A stretch of 64,000 nucleotides of DNA, from positions 48,657,774 through 48,721,773 of the forward strand of contig JAPTYO010000001.1 of assembly GCA_036873135.1 (NCBI GenBank). The letters run 5' to 3'. Under the pieces are notes generated by a model. It worked only from the letters and a program-made list of their open reading frames with translations. It ran no database searches and was not told the origin of the DNA. This DNA comes from Clarkia xantiana subsp. parviflora (lineage: Eukaryota; Streptophyta; Magnoliopsida; Myrtales; Onagraceae). Positions within the stretch are counted from its first letter, which is position 1; every line of letters begins with the position of its first letter. A program made the position numbers and the translations under genes. Below are positions 45,737 to 56,094 of the stretch, piece after piece.

Positions 45737-47610
45737 TATGCGAAGAAGGGGAAACCGTTTCCTATCAAGAATACTCTAAGTATCAGAGTCGGACGCCTGC
45801 AAGCTCGCCTACCGAGCCCTGCAAAAACCATACACCAACTCGATCAAAAACCAAAGCAACACATCAACCACACTCATCGAAATCCTTTACAAGGACATTC
45901 AACCCAACGGACCGACTGTCCGCCTGCAAACAGCTAGGGACCCTCCCGCTCGGGAGTCAAAAATCCTTACGCTCATCAAAGGCCTAGGCCACCTACTAAA
46001 CAAATTTTCATACATTTGTGCAATGTGTCACAGGTATTCAAGCGCTCTACAAAGCAACAAGTTCAAAAGCTAAAGGAATCAAAGGCATACAAAGTTGGTC
46101 ATAATTACCAAAATGCCACCCGACTACCTTTTAATCAAAATTCATCCTTGGAATGGTTCAAGGCTCCGGGGGCACATACGAGCAGCTCAAACGCACTCAA
46201 GCAAGCCCCTTACATGCCACGGAGGGATTCACCCCTCCCCGAACAACCCGAAAAACACTCGGGTCAACTAAGCCACTAACGAAGGCAAACTACCAAGCAT
46301 TCACCTAAACTCCGGGGGCATGGCAATCCACTCACAAACAATCAAGGGGGCTCTATCACAATAGGAGACATCATTTCAAGTTATCCATATCAAGAAACAA
46401 GGGGTCAAACATTTCGCTCGAAAAACTCCGACTTCGAACCCCCGCGATTTCCCTTCGGTTGATCGAAACCTAGGGGCCACTTCACAAAGGGAGTTTCCTA
46501 TCCCTAACTCTATCTATTTACATCTAAAACTTAGCCAAAAGCAAATTTCGAAAATCAAGCAAAAACTTCACTCATGCATTTTATCAAACACCTACAAGGC
46601 ACCTTATTGGAGTTCAAATGTGCAGCCCTATATGCTCAATTAACTTCAAGAAAAGGGAGTGGTGGACGTTACCAATCGATGCTCGACGAAAAGGACTCGA
46701 AATCGGATCGAATCGGGCTCAAAATCGAGCCACACAAGGTGCAGCCGCCCCCGCCACAGCCGCCGGACCCGCCGCCTGCAGCCGCCGCCTCGCCGCCGCT
46801 GCGCCGCCCTGGTGTCGCCGGAGGTCCCCCTGGTGGTGGTTGGCCGGAATGTGGTCTCCCTTGCTTCCTAGAGTGAGTTCCTAAAATCCCTACCTTAGCT
46901 CCTCCAAAACTATCACCATAGCCAATTCAAAAGTTGATAGTTTTATAAACTATCATGGAAGAGAAGGAACTACACAACATGGTAAGTACCATACATCAAG
47001 GAGGTATATCCCTATCTACCATCCATTTTTTGAAGTTGTTGATGGCTTGGGTTTTTAACTATCAAAGGACTTGGATAATTTTAACTAAGTCATTTCAAAT
47101 ACCCTCAACCTTTTAAAAACGTGGAGATCATGATTTTTGCGTGTTAGGGCCGTTGCATATAATTTTCTAAAACTCGGCCCTATTTCATTCACTCAAAACC
47201 GTCACCTCGCCGTCAAGACGACCGTCTCGGACGACGGGCTCCCAAAAACTATCGCACTACGCGAAAGACATTTTTTCAAGACTTGCATGATTTATTATCA
47301 CTTTGATGCACTTAGTCGTATCATGAACGTTCAATATTTGTTAGCTCATCGTACGAGCTCGGAAAATTTCATACGTGCTCGCACCTTAATTCTCCAAACA
47401 ATCATGTGTCTCATTTCATCCGTAGTCTATTGTGCTACTAACCCTTCATGCAGTTACCAAGCGTGACCACCTCAAAAACTAGGGCAAGGAATTCGTCGGA
47501 GCCGCGCGCTTCCTTCCTCGGTAGGTCAAAACTCAAGGTGAGCGAACGGCCCGAATCACGCATATTCCCTATCTTATAATAGAGTTAAACAAAGGTCAAG
47601 CCATTGTTTA
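45737..47610. other. Non-coding 3' part of the retrotransposon
   Basis: No long frame in either strand. It contains a GC-rich low-complexity patch at about 46741-46850 (CCG-type repeats). The promoter of the antisense gene would be expected in its first few hundred bases. Confidence 0.6.
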
Positions 47611-47623
47611 ACTCGGGGGCAAG
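47611..47623 (+). other. Polypurine tract
   Basis: ACTCGGGGGCAAG lies directly before the 3' LTR, where plus-strand DNA synthesis would be primed. Confidence 0.7.
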
Positions 47624-48606
47624 TGATGGACATACGCGTGATCCGGGCTCGGTTTTAATTATTCGGACCTCACATTCGCACGAGGCCCTTAGCAAGACCC
47701 GATTTCAAGCTAACCGGGGTAAACCGGGTAAGTCGCGAACTTGCCCGGTGCCCCGGGGGGCTTACCCGGAAAATTCCGGGTAAGCCTAGCTTACCCGGAA
47801 AATTCCGGGTAAGCTAAGCTTACCCGGAATTTCCGGGTAAGCTTAGCTTACCCGGAAATTCCGGGTAAGCCCCAGCTTACCCGGAATTTCCGGGTAAGCT
47901 AAGCTTACCCGGAATTCCGGGTAAGCTTGGCTTACCCGGAATCTCCGGGTAAGCCAAAGCTTACCCGGAAGTCCGGGTAAGCCTAGGCTTACCCGGAATT
48001 CCGGGTAAGTCCCACCCCGGGGGGTGTCGCGCACACCCCCCATTTTCTCTCGGATACGTACGGGGACCCGATTTTTACACTAACTCCTACGTGTCCGAGA
48101 CCTTTGTTTTAGCGGCGCGCTCGTCCCGTTTATGATAGCCGCCTGAGACGCACGTCAGAGCCCCTTTTCCCGAAGCTTACCTACGCATCCCGGTTCATAT
48201 TTTCACATTGAACCGGGTCAAAACCGGTTTACGGTCCAAGATGGCCTATAAATAGCCACCTTGGGGGTGAACATTCTCAACTCATTCAAAAATCACTTTG
48301 GGCAAACTTCGGAAAAGCTCTGACTTCTCTCTAAAAATCCTCTCTTTCTCTCTCTAGAAAAACACTGATGTTGAGCGTCGGAGTGAGCACGCCAAGCACC
48401 CCCCCCCTCTCCACGGGGACTGCTTGGTAAACGCTCTTCTGCAGGTGCCGGCGGACATCCCGTTAGAGATTCAGAGAGGCTTACCATCTCCTGGAAGACA
48501 GAGCTAAAGCCCGCGCACGACCTTAGAAGGCGGATTCAGCTTACACATAACCCGAAGACCCCGACCAGTTATCCAGCGGACAGTCCGCAATAACCCGGTC
48601 GAAACA
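47624..48606 (+). repeat. 3' LTR (983 bp)
   Basis: Same ends as the 5' LTR. The hairpin array here has nine units (47760-48013) instead of six. By eye I find no base substitution between the LTRs outside the array, and one length difference in a C-run near 48399. Confidence 0.95.
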
Positions 48607-48611
48607 ATCCA

Positions 48612-48965
48612 TCAAAATATTAGTGTGATCTATCTACAAAATGTGCATTTCTATACCGGTTATTATAGAGACAAAGTGGCACCAACAGCCTCATGAAAAA
48701 CTCCTTCACCAATACCAAAATAACTAAACGGGTTAATAATCTAACCATAGTTTCAAGTTGACTCTAGTTGTTTTTATGTGTCTCAAATTTAAATTTTTGC
48801 TAATCGGTATTTTAAATTTCGTTTTCTTTGTTTTTTAATTTTTGCCATTTTTTTTATTATCAAATTTGACGAATAATTACTCCATAAAATTTAACAATAA
48901 AAGAGAAGAGAAAAAAGGATTTCACTCTAATTAAAAACAAGCTCACACCCGAGAAATTAACCGCT
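48612..48965. other. Spacer between retrotransposon and palindromic element
   Basis: AT-rich host DNA with no gene. Before the insertions it would have linked the glycosylase 3' flank to the gene at 52655. Confidence 0.5.
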
Positions 48966-49152
48966 CAAATCCATGGATTTTTTTGTAAAATTGCCCTCCA
49001 CAAAGTTGGCATTTCTAAAAATGCCCTCCAAAGGAGGGCATTTGTAAAAATGCTCGCGTGTCCAACGCGTGCCAGCTGCTCGGACCGGGCCGGATAAACC
49101 GGTACCGATCTGACCGTAAGAGTAAATATCATTTTTTTTTTTACGAAAATAT

Positions 49153-49226
49153 TAATTGAGTGTAGCTAGACTCGGACTTACACTAAAAACGCTAATGCAC
49201 TACCACTACACTACAAGCTAGAATAT
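49153..49226 (-). repeat. tRNA-like (SINE-type) segment 1 in palindrome
   Basis: On the minus strand, words like TAGTGTAGTGGTAGTGC and a later GGTTCGA-type box resemble polymerase III A and B boxes. Three further copies are at 50464-50546 (+), 50740-50819 (-) and 52043-52130 (+). This copy has a degraded B box. Confidence 0.5.
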
Positions 49227-50463
49227 TGACAAAATAATAAATAAAAATATTTTATTTATAATTCTATTTAATCAATGGAATGGAACCGGGTTCCCCATCC
49301 CTCTGGGTTTTTTTTTCTTCACTTTTTACATCTATTAATATTCACTAAATTCAAAGTTACAACTCCAAATTCAATGAAAATCGAAAGTTAGCGTCTTTAT
49401 AAAGTAATAAATAAACAATGTGCTATTTTTTAAAAATTTATTTTAGTAATTTCGAAAATTAATATTTTCATCTCCGAATGATGTTATACCACCATAAAAC
49501 CGAACCCGGTTGAACCGGATTCCTCTGTCTTGAAGAACCCGTTTGTCGGGTTCCCCCATCCCGCAGTTTTTTTTTTTTTTTTTTTCACTTTTTACATCTA
49601 TTAATATTCAATAAATTCAAATTTACAACTCCAAATTCAATGAAAATCAAAAGTTAGCGTCTTTATATCGTAATAAACAATGTGCTATTTTTCTAAAAAA
49701 AAATATTCTAATAATTTCGAAAATTAATGTTTTCATCACCGAATGGTGTTATACCACCCTAAAACCTAAATTTAGAGCAAATCTCATTTTTTAGAAAATG
49801 TTCAAAAAAATCTTCTTTTTTTTTTGTCAGTTTCCCATCCCGCGGTTTTTTTTTTTTTTTTTTTTTTTTCACTTTTTACACCTATTAATATTCACCAAAT
49901 TCAATGAAAATCGAAAGTTCGTGTCTTTATAACGTAATAAACAATGTGCTATTTTTTTTAAATTTATTCTAGTAATTTCGAAAATTAATGTTTCCATCAC
50001 CAAATGGTGTTATAACCCCCCTAAAATGCAAATTTGGAGTAAATCTTATTTTTTAGAATGTTCAAAAAAATATATTACCAGACTTCAAATTAGGCCCCGT
50101 TTTCGGTATTGGATTTTACTAATACGTGACAATTCGGGAAAAAAAATTGAACATTTTCTAAAAAATTATATTTGCTCCAAATTTAGGTTTTATGGTGGTA
50201 TAACATCATTCGGTGATGAAAACATTGATTTTCGAAATTACTAAAATAAATTTTAAAAAAATAGCACATTGTTTATTTATTACATTATAAAGACGCTAAC
50301 TTTCGATTTTCATTGAATTTGGAGTTGTAAATTTGAATTTAGTGAATATTAATAGATGTAAAAAGTGAAAAAAAAAACCCCCGAGAGATGGGGAACCCGG
50401 TTCCATTCCATTGATTAAATAGAATTATTAATAAAAAAATTTTATCTATTATTTTGTTAACAT

Positions 50464-50546
50464 TCTAGCATGTAGTGTGGTGGTAGTGCATCAACGTTTT
50501 TAGTGTAAGTCCTGGGTTCGATTTGAGTTACACTCAATTAATATTT
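50464..50546 (+). repeat. tRNA-like (SINE-type) segment 2 in palindrome
   Basis: Contains TAGTGTGGTGGTAGTGCATC followed 30 bases later by GGGTTCGATTTGAG, the best A-box and B-box-like pair of the four copies. A poly-A run (50551-50569) follows, as behind a SINE. Confidence 0.55.
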
Positions 50547-50739
50547 TCGAAAAAAAAAAAAAAAAAAAATTGGTCTCTGTTCTTACGGTCAGACCGGTAC
50601 CGGTTTATCCGGCCCGGTCCAGCTGCTAATAGCAGCTGGACTATTAGCAGCTGGACCTGTCGGACCGGGCCGGATAAACCGGTACCGGTCTGACCGTAAG
50701 AATAGAGACCAATTTTTTTTTTTTTTTTCGAAAATATTA

Positions 50740-50819
50740 ATTGAGTGTAACTCGAATCGAACCCAGGACTTACACTAAAAACGTTGATGCACTACCACCA
50801 CACTACATGCTAGAATGTT
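50740..50819 (-). repeat. tRNA-like (SINE-type) segment 3 in palindrome
   Basis: Mirror copy of segment 2 in the other half of the palindrome, with the B-box-like word read as TCGAACCCAGGAC on the plus strand. A poly-T run precedes it, the mirror of the poly-A behind segment 2. Confidence 0.5.
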
Positions 50820-52042
50820 AACAAAATAATAGATAATTGTTTTTTATTAATAATTCTATTTAATCAATGGAATGGAACCGGGTTCCCCATCTCTCGGGGG
50901 TTTTTTTTTTTTTTTTCACTTTTTACATCTATTAATATTCACTAAATTCAAATTTACAACTCCAAATTCAATGAAAATCGAAAGTTAGCGTCTTTATAAT
51001 GTAATAAATAAACAATGTGCTATTTTTTTAAAATTTATTTTAGTAATTTCGAAAATCAATGTTTTCATCACCGAATGATGTTATACCACCATAAAACCTA
51101 AATTTGGAGCAAATATAATTTTTTAGAAAATGTTCAATTTTTTTTCCCGAATTGTCACGTATTAGTAAAATCCAATACCGAAAACGGGGCCTAATTTGAA
51201 GTCCGGTAATATATTTTTTTGAACATTCTAAAAAATAAGATTTACTCCAAATTTGCATTTTAGGGGGGTTATAACACCATTTGGTGATGGAAACAATAAT
51301 TTTCGAAATTACTAGAATAAATTTAAAAAAAAATAGCACATTGTTTATTACGTTATAAAGACACGAACTTTCGATTTTCATTGAATTTGGTGAATATTAA
51401 TAGGTGTAAAAAGTGAAAAAAAAAAACCGCGGGATGGGAAACTGACAAAAAAAAAGAAGATTTTTTTGAACATTTTCTAAAAAATGAGATTTGCTCTGAA
51501 TTTAGGTTTTAGGGTGGTATAACACCATTCGGTGATGAAAACATTAATTTTCGAAATTATTAGAATATTTTTTTTTAGAAAAATAGCACATTGTTTATTA
51601 CGATATAAAGACGCTAACTTTTGATTTTCATTGAATTTGGAGTTGTAAATTTGAATTTATTGAATATTAATAGATGTAAAAAGTGAAAAAAAAAAAAAAA
51701 CTGCGGGATGGGGGAACCCGACAAACGGGTTCCTCAAGACAGAGGAATCCGGTTCAACCGGGTTCGGTTTTATGGTGGTATAACATCATTCGTAGATGAA
51801 AATATTAATTTTCGAAATTACTAAAATAAATTTTTAAAAAATAGCACATTGTTTATTTATTACTTTATAAAGACGCTAACTTTCGATTTTCATTGAATTT
51901 GGAGTTGTAACTTTGAATTTAGTGAATATTAATAGATGTAAAAAGTGAAGAAAAAAAAACCCAGAGGGATGGGGGAACCCGGTTCCATTCCATTGATTAA
52001 ATAGAATTATAAATAAAATATTTTTATTTATTATTTTGTCAA

Positions 52043-52130
52043 TATTCTAGCTTGTAGTGTAGTGGTAGTGCGTTAGCGTTTTTAGTGTAAGTCCTGGGTT
52101 TGAGTCTAGCTACACTCAATTAATATTTTC
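52043..52130 (+). repeat. tRNA-like (SINE-type) segment 4 in palindrome
   Basis: Mirror copy of segment 1 with TAGTGTAGTGGTAGTGCG and GGGTTTGAGTC, followed by a poly-A run at about 52133-52143. Confidence 0.5.
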
Positions 52131-52434
52131 GTAAAAAAAAAAATGATCTTTACTCTTACGGTCAGACCGGTACCGGTTTATCCGGCCCGGTCCGATCGGT
52201 CCAGCTGCTAATAGCAGCTGGACAGTGCCCAGCTGGGACGCGTTGGACACGCGAGCCTGCCAGCTGGACGGGGCATTTTTACAAATGCCCTCCTTTGGAG
52301 GGCATTTTTTGAAATGCCAACTTTGTGGAGGGCAATTTTACAAAAAATCCTTCTACAAATACCCTCCTTTGGAGGACATTTTTAGAAATGCCAACTTTGT
52401 GGAGGGCAGTTTTACAAAAAAATCCCAAATCCAT

Positions 52435-52654
52435 TACGGGGTTTCACTTTTCATACAAGAATTAGCCCGTTCCATTATATTTATGGGTTTTCTTTTCTTG
52501 CGGTGTAACCGAACCGACCCGATCATAGTTTGCGAGAACAGGTTTGGTGGTTTTTCAACGTATCAATCATATTGCGTCTCCAAAATCCAAATCCCCAATA
52601 CTCTGCGTGCTGAGCTGCTGCGTTTCTTCTAGCTGCGGCGACTAAGTTTCTACT
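52435..52654 (+). promoter_or_regulatory. Short promoter and leader region of the 102-residue protein gene
   Basis: Only 220 bp separate the palindromic element from the start codon. A TTATATTTATGG stretch near 52476 is the only TATA-like candidate. The normal upstream DNA has been displaced by the transposon. Confidence 0.45.
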
Positions 52655-52963
52655 ATGGCATCGTCGGAGATCGCCCAGAGCTCGAAAAAATCCCTAGGGT
52701 TTCTGGCAAATGTCAAGAAGAATAAGCACAAATTCATCCAATTCGGCGCTATGACCGGCATCTTGCTCCTGAGCGTCAGATCCCTGGGCCAGAAGTACCG
52801 CATCCACGACCTCCTCGAGGACACCTACGCTCTAAAGGAAGAGCAAGAATCCCTAATCAATCGCATGGAAAACATCAAGCGCGATCTCAGCCACGAAGCA
52901 TCGCTCGAGCCAACCGGAGCTTTCGCTGCCCGCCTCCGCGTTCTCTTCGGTGACGGAAACTGA
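52655..52963 (+). CDS. Small conserved-looking membrane protein, function unknown
   Basis: An intron-free frame of 102 residues with clearly coding composition. A basic N-terminal part (KKNKHK, residues 21-26) leads into one hydrophobic segment at about 27-44 (FIQFGAMTGILLLSVRSLG), then a charged heptad-like helix at about 52-80 (DLLEDTYALKEEQESLINRM) that could form a coiled coil. The layout suits a small single-span protein of an organelle or endomembrane with a helical domain on one side. I do not recognise a named family, though it looks like proteins annotated as uncharacterised in plants. The ATG at 52655 is the first in frame. Its upstream region was cut to 220 bp by the insertion of the palindromic element. 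Confidence 0.75.
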   Translation: MASSEIAQSSKKSLGFLANVKKNKHKFIQFGAMTGILLLSVRSLGQKYRIHDLLEDTYALKEEQESLINRMENIKRDLSHEASLEPTGAFAARLRVLFGDGN

Positions 52964-53580
52964 AGCAGTGAGGTTCGTAGAATTGCGCAATTTTATGCTT
53001 CTTGATTGTTCCTGAATTTGGCAGCTTCGAAATTTGGGGTTTAGCTAGGGTTTTAGTAGCTACTGCGGAAATGGATAGAGTTGACATTGAAATCGGGAGC
53101 ATTAGTAGCATAACTCGTGAGATAAATTATAATTCTGCTCTGAAAATTGCTGTTACGATCCGAATTTTCTGTACAATTTCCGATCTTTTGCCCTACATTA
53201 TGAAATGAACTTCCACTTCTTTTGCTGCACTATATGATTGTTGGAATTGTTCGTCTTGATGGCTATCTATCTGAATGAGACAACTGTTTCAACCAGCTCC
53301 CAATCCGATCATGTCTGTATTTGTTGTTGCTAGCAAGTTAGAAATGTTCGAAATTCGAATATGCTACCACGTGCTCTTCAGTGTCCGGAAGCCAGCCAAT
53401 CAAGCTTTCTGTCGCTGCCTTATCAGTGCTACCACTAAAGCCAGAGTGATTCTTTGGCTTAGAAAAAGCCACGAATGCAGCTTTCATGATAGTGTTAATG
53501 CTATGAAGGTTTGTTTCTTACTTCAGCAGGATATTGCACCATTTGCGAGCAAGAAAGCATAACCAAAATCAGAATCATTG
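52964..53580. other. 3' flank of the 102-residue protein gene
   Basis: Probably 3' UTR and intergenic DNA. Short open frames (53002-53208, 53275-53562) have no recognisable domain. Confidence 0.5.
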
Positions 53581-54142
53581 AAATTTACTAAATTCAAGCT
53601 ATTATCTCCGCTATAGCAAAGTGTGGTTGCTGTACCATTCAGTATCTCAAGATTCATTTCACAGCTGTCCAATGCCCGAGTTCAGGGTTCGATTGGTATC
53701 TCGCAATTAACCTGACTTCGTAACAAATTTTCGGTCTCGTGCACACCATGACATACATCAAGACTTTCTACTGCGCTTCTGTATACACGTCTCTCATTTG
53801 TTTACTTTCAAGTTTGATTTTGGGGGACATATGTTTACTTAACTCATAACCAATTGCTAGCGGTGTATCTGCCGGTAGTTGAGATTACTGGTTTGGGAAG
53901 CCTTGTGTCTTTGCGCAAATTGCAGATTTGTGGTTTTAAATCACTGGAAAAGCTGGAGAATCTCTCAAAATTGAAAAATCGTATCAAGTATCGAGTTATG
54001 GAATTGTCCTAAGCTAAGGACTATTGAAGGGATTGAGGGATTGTTCCTCGCGGAATTGACAATTATGGGATGCGCAGTCCTTCAAAATAGGGATGAATTT
54101 AAGAAGAGATGTAAAAACGAAGCCTACATCTGGATGGTTTAA
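53581..54142 (+). pseudogene. Fragment of a TIR-NB-LRR gene: intron end and last LRR exon
   Basis: 53581-53870 matches 59235-59546 behind the intact receptor gene. From about 53870 a frame reads LRR sequence (GLGSLVSLRKLQICGF, then ENLSKLKN). It breaks near 53980 by a frameshift and goes on in another frame with LRTIEGIEGLFLAEL and a C-terminal tail to a stop at 54140-54142. This is the C-terminal LRR end of a TIR-NB-LRR gene without its front part, so not functional. It shows what the last exon of the neighbouring receptor once looked like. Confidence 0.8.
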
Positions 54143-56094
54143 GACTTGGACAGTAACCCGAGTTTTTGAAGGGTTCTGCTTCTAGTAAAACCTTCTTTCG
54201 TGGTATGATCTCTATCTTATTCTGTGGACTTTCTTGTATTTATTCATCTTTAAGTCCATTTATTTAGAACAAGTTTATTTCATCTACTTAATTCCACAAA
54301 AAAATAAAATAAAAAAAAGTGACATCATCATCGTGTATGCAATGGTTAGTAGAAGTGTCGCCAATGTTGATTTTTGTACCATGTAAGATTGATTGGACAT
54401 GGGTTTGTACCAGGGAAAGGCCCTGTTTGGAAATTCATGGAGACAGGTTCCCTAATCAGATTGAACAGCAGTTAACCCCGCGTAAAGCCCGTCTCGACAG
54501 GTTAGGATTTGATCTCATTCACTTGATCCATAAAAAAAAAAATAGAAATTGTAAGCTGATATATTTGTGATATAAGCTTGATGTCATAATAAATCCTGAA
54601 AACTTTAGCAAAATATTTCAAGTGTAACAGTAAGATAACTCCCAATGAAATGAGGTTGATTTAGTCAATGACACACTACATGTGTTTTTCATATATGTGA
54701 TGAGAGTCTCACTGAATTACATTTGCAGTGCAGCAGAAACTCAGAGAAAAGGCACCAATCTCTTGAAGAGGGGACACTTCAGGTTTGATTTTGGGACATA
54801 TTTCTTTTCATGTCTGTTATATTATAAGCTGAACTCTTTTTTCCTGTTATTTGTAGGGTTCGATGTAAGTAGAGGGTTCTAGATCCAAGCTCGCATGGTG
54901 GTATTAGTGCAAGGAAAGTGATTATCTAAATTGTATCTATGTCAGGAGTATTTTATAGCTTGTTTTAAGAAAAAGTGTACAACATAGTAGTTTTTTTTTT
55001 TGTTTAACGGTGGTCTCTCATAAATTGAGGTTCATGAACAATTTTCCATTCCCATATTCACTAGGGGGGATTGAACCCCTGACCTCTAGTTAAACGATAA
55101 CACGCTAAACCATCCAACCTCATGTAGTATAAAAAGTAGTTAAGAAGCATTAATTTGTAATCTGACTATGGAAGAAAGGATAGGTGCATTTTTCTACATT
55201 CTGAGGATTTTAGGTAAGTTTTGGGCTGAACTTTTTAGTCTTTTAATTTTCAGGGGGATGAATTTTTTTTTATTTTTTTAATCTCAATTTCTTGATCTAG
55301 TGATGCAATCTTCTCTTTCAGTATTAGTAAGGGAGAGCTCCTATTTCTAAAGCTTGGACTGTGGTAGCAACGGGTGTTTTTTTGTCGCTGTAACCTAGAG
55401 TAGTAAAGGGAAATTTCAGTTCCAACTCGCAAATCGCAATGCATCACTGCACAATAAAGTTGTAATGCAATGTATAATTTGTATGTTATGCACGATAAAG
55501 TTGTAGTGCATCTAACATGTACTAAGAGTCTAAGAGCATCCATCAGTCTCGTTGATAAATTCTCAGACTTGATCATGAAGAAGAAATAAATATTTCAATA
55601 CGAGTAGCTAGTTTGATCTCTTGCTTTTTGTAAACCATCTGATCTTGATTCATAAATAAAAATTAGAAACTGTAATCTGATAAATTTGTGATTAAAGGTT
55701 GAGGCATGTTTGATTACATGCATGCATTAGAATGTTTAATAAGTCCAGAAAACTTTAGCAAAACATCTCAAGCGTGACACTGAGACAACTCCCAATGAAA
55801 TGAGGTTAACTAGTCAAGCGTGACATGCGCTTTTCATAAATTAAATGATTTTACATATTTTAATTGATAAATGACAACCGACCACCTAAAAAGACATTAA
55901 CATCATGTATGTATGTTAGTCATCCATTTAGTCTCTGCTAATTTCTTTATAGGAAGGTGCTCACTTTTCTGGTCATACATAAATATTGAATTTATGGGTG
56001 ACAAAAGTTGATTAGCCTCCCCCTGCTGAAGATCATTTTTCATCTCGTTCTCTGTTGCTGTAGCTGTCTGTTCTTCGTATCATCTATCTCATCA
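54143..56094. other. Duplicated, gene-poor spacer before the receptor gene
   Basis: Two segments, about 54508-54700 and 55640-55840, are diverged direct copies (shared words GAAAACTTTAGCAAAA and AACTCCCAATGAAATGAGGT). They are probably the 5' flanks of a tandemly duplicated receptor gene. A SINE-like insert lies at 54984-55125. No intact gene. Confidence 0.55.
54984..55125 (-). mobile_element. tRNA-derived SINE
   Basis: Read on the minus strand, about 140 bp begin with an A-box-like TGGTTTAGCGTG and a B-box-like GGGGTTCAATCCCC, as in tRNA-derived SINEs, and end in an A-rich tail (plus-strand T-run at 54990-55001). Target duplication not identified. Confidence 0.6.

Larger units (their letters stand above)
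37854..48611 (+). mobile_element. Young LTR retrotransposon, Ty3-gypsy type, lacking pol
   Basis: The element is 37859-48606 (10,748 bp), bounded by a perfect 5-bp duplication ATCCA (37854-37858, 48607-48611). Order: 5' LTR, primer-binding site, gag-protease ORF, tandem repeat block, antisense gene, non-coding region, polypurine tract, 3' LTR. The gag and protease resemble Ty3-gypsy elements of the Tat group, and an antisense gene near the 3' end is also known from some of them. No reverse transcriptase, RNase H or integrase is visible in any frame, so it must rely on another element. Outside a tandem array and one C-run, the LTRs look identical, so insertion was recent. Confidence 0.95.
48966..52434. 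mobile_element. Giant nested palindrome, Mutator-like foldback element
   Basis: The element is 48975-52425 (3,451 bp). Terminal repeats start GGATTTTTTTGTAAAA and end with the exact inverse. A perfect 9-bp duplication, CAAATCCAT, flanks it (48966-48974, 52426-52434), as for Mutator-like elements. The two halves mirror each other around about 50640. Each half is in turn largely an inverted repeat and holds three direct copies of a module (about 49318-49510, 49583-49760 and 49868-50035) plus one inverted copy (50143-50365). The right end has an extra terminal unit. Poly-T runs separate modules. No transposase; the same short peptide frame occurs on both strands only because of the symmetry. Confidence 0.92.

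Noticed and set aside
44129..45987. Plus-strand open frames up to 184 codons opposite the antisense gene
   Set aside because: They shadow the five-exon minus-strand gene, cross its introns without regard to splice sites and show no family similarity.
50026..51381. Open frames reading the same ~70-residue peptide on both strands
   Set aside because: The identity comes from the palindrome; composition is AT-rich and no domain is recognisable.
53002..53562. Two short plus-strand frames after the 102-residue protein gene
   Set aside because: No domain, AT-rich codon use and position in a 3' flank; not called as genes.
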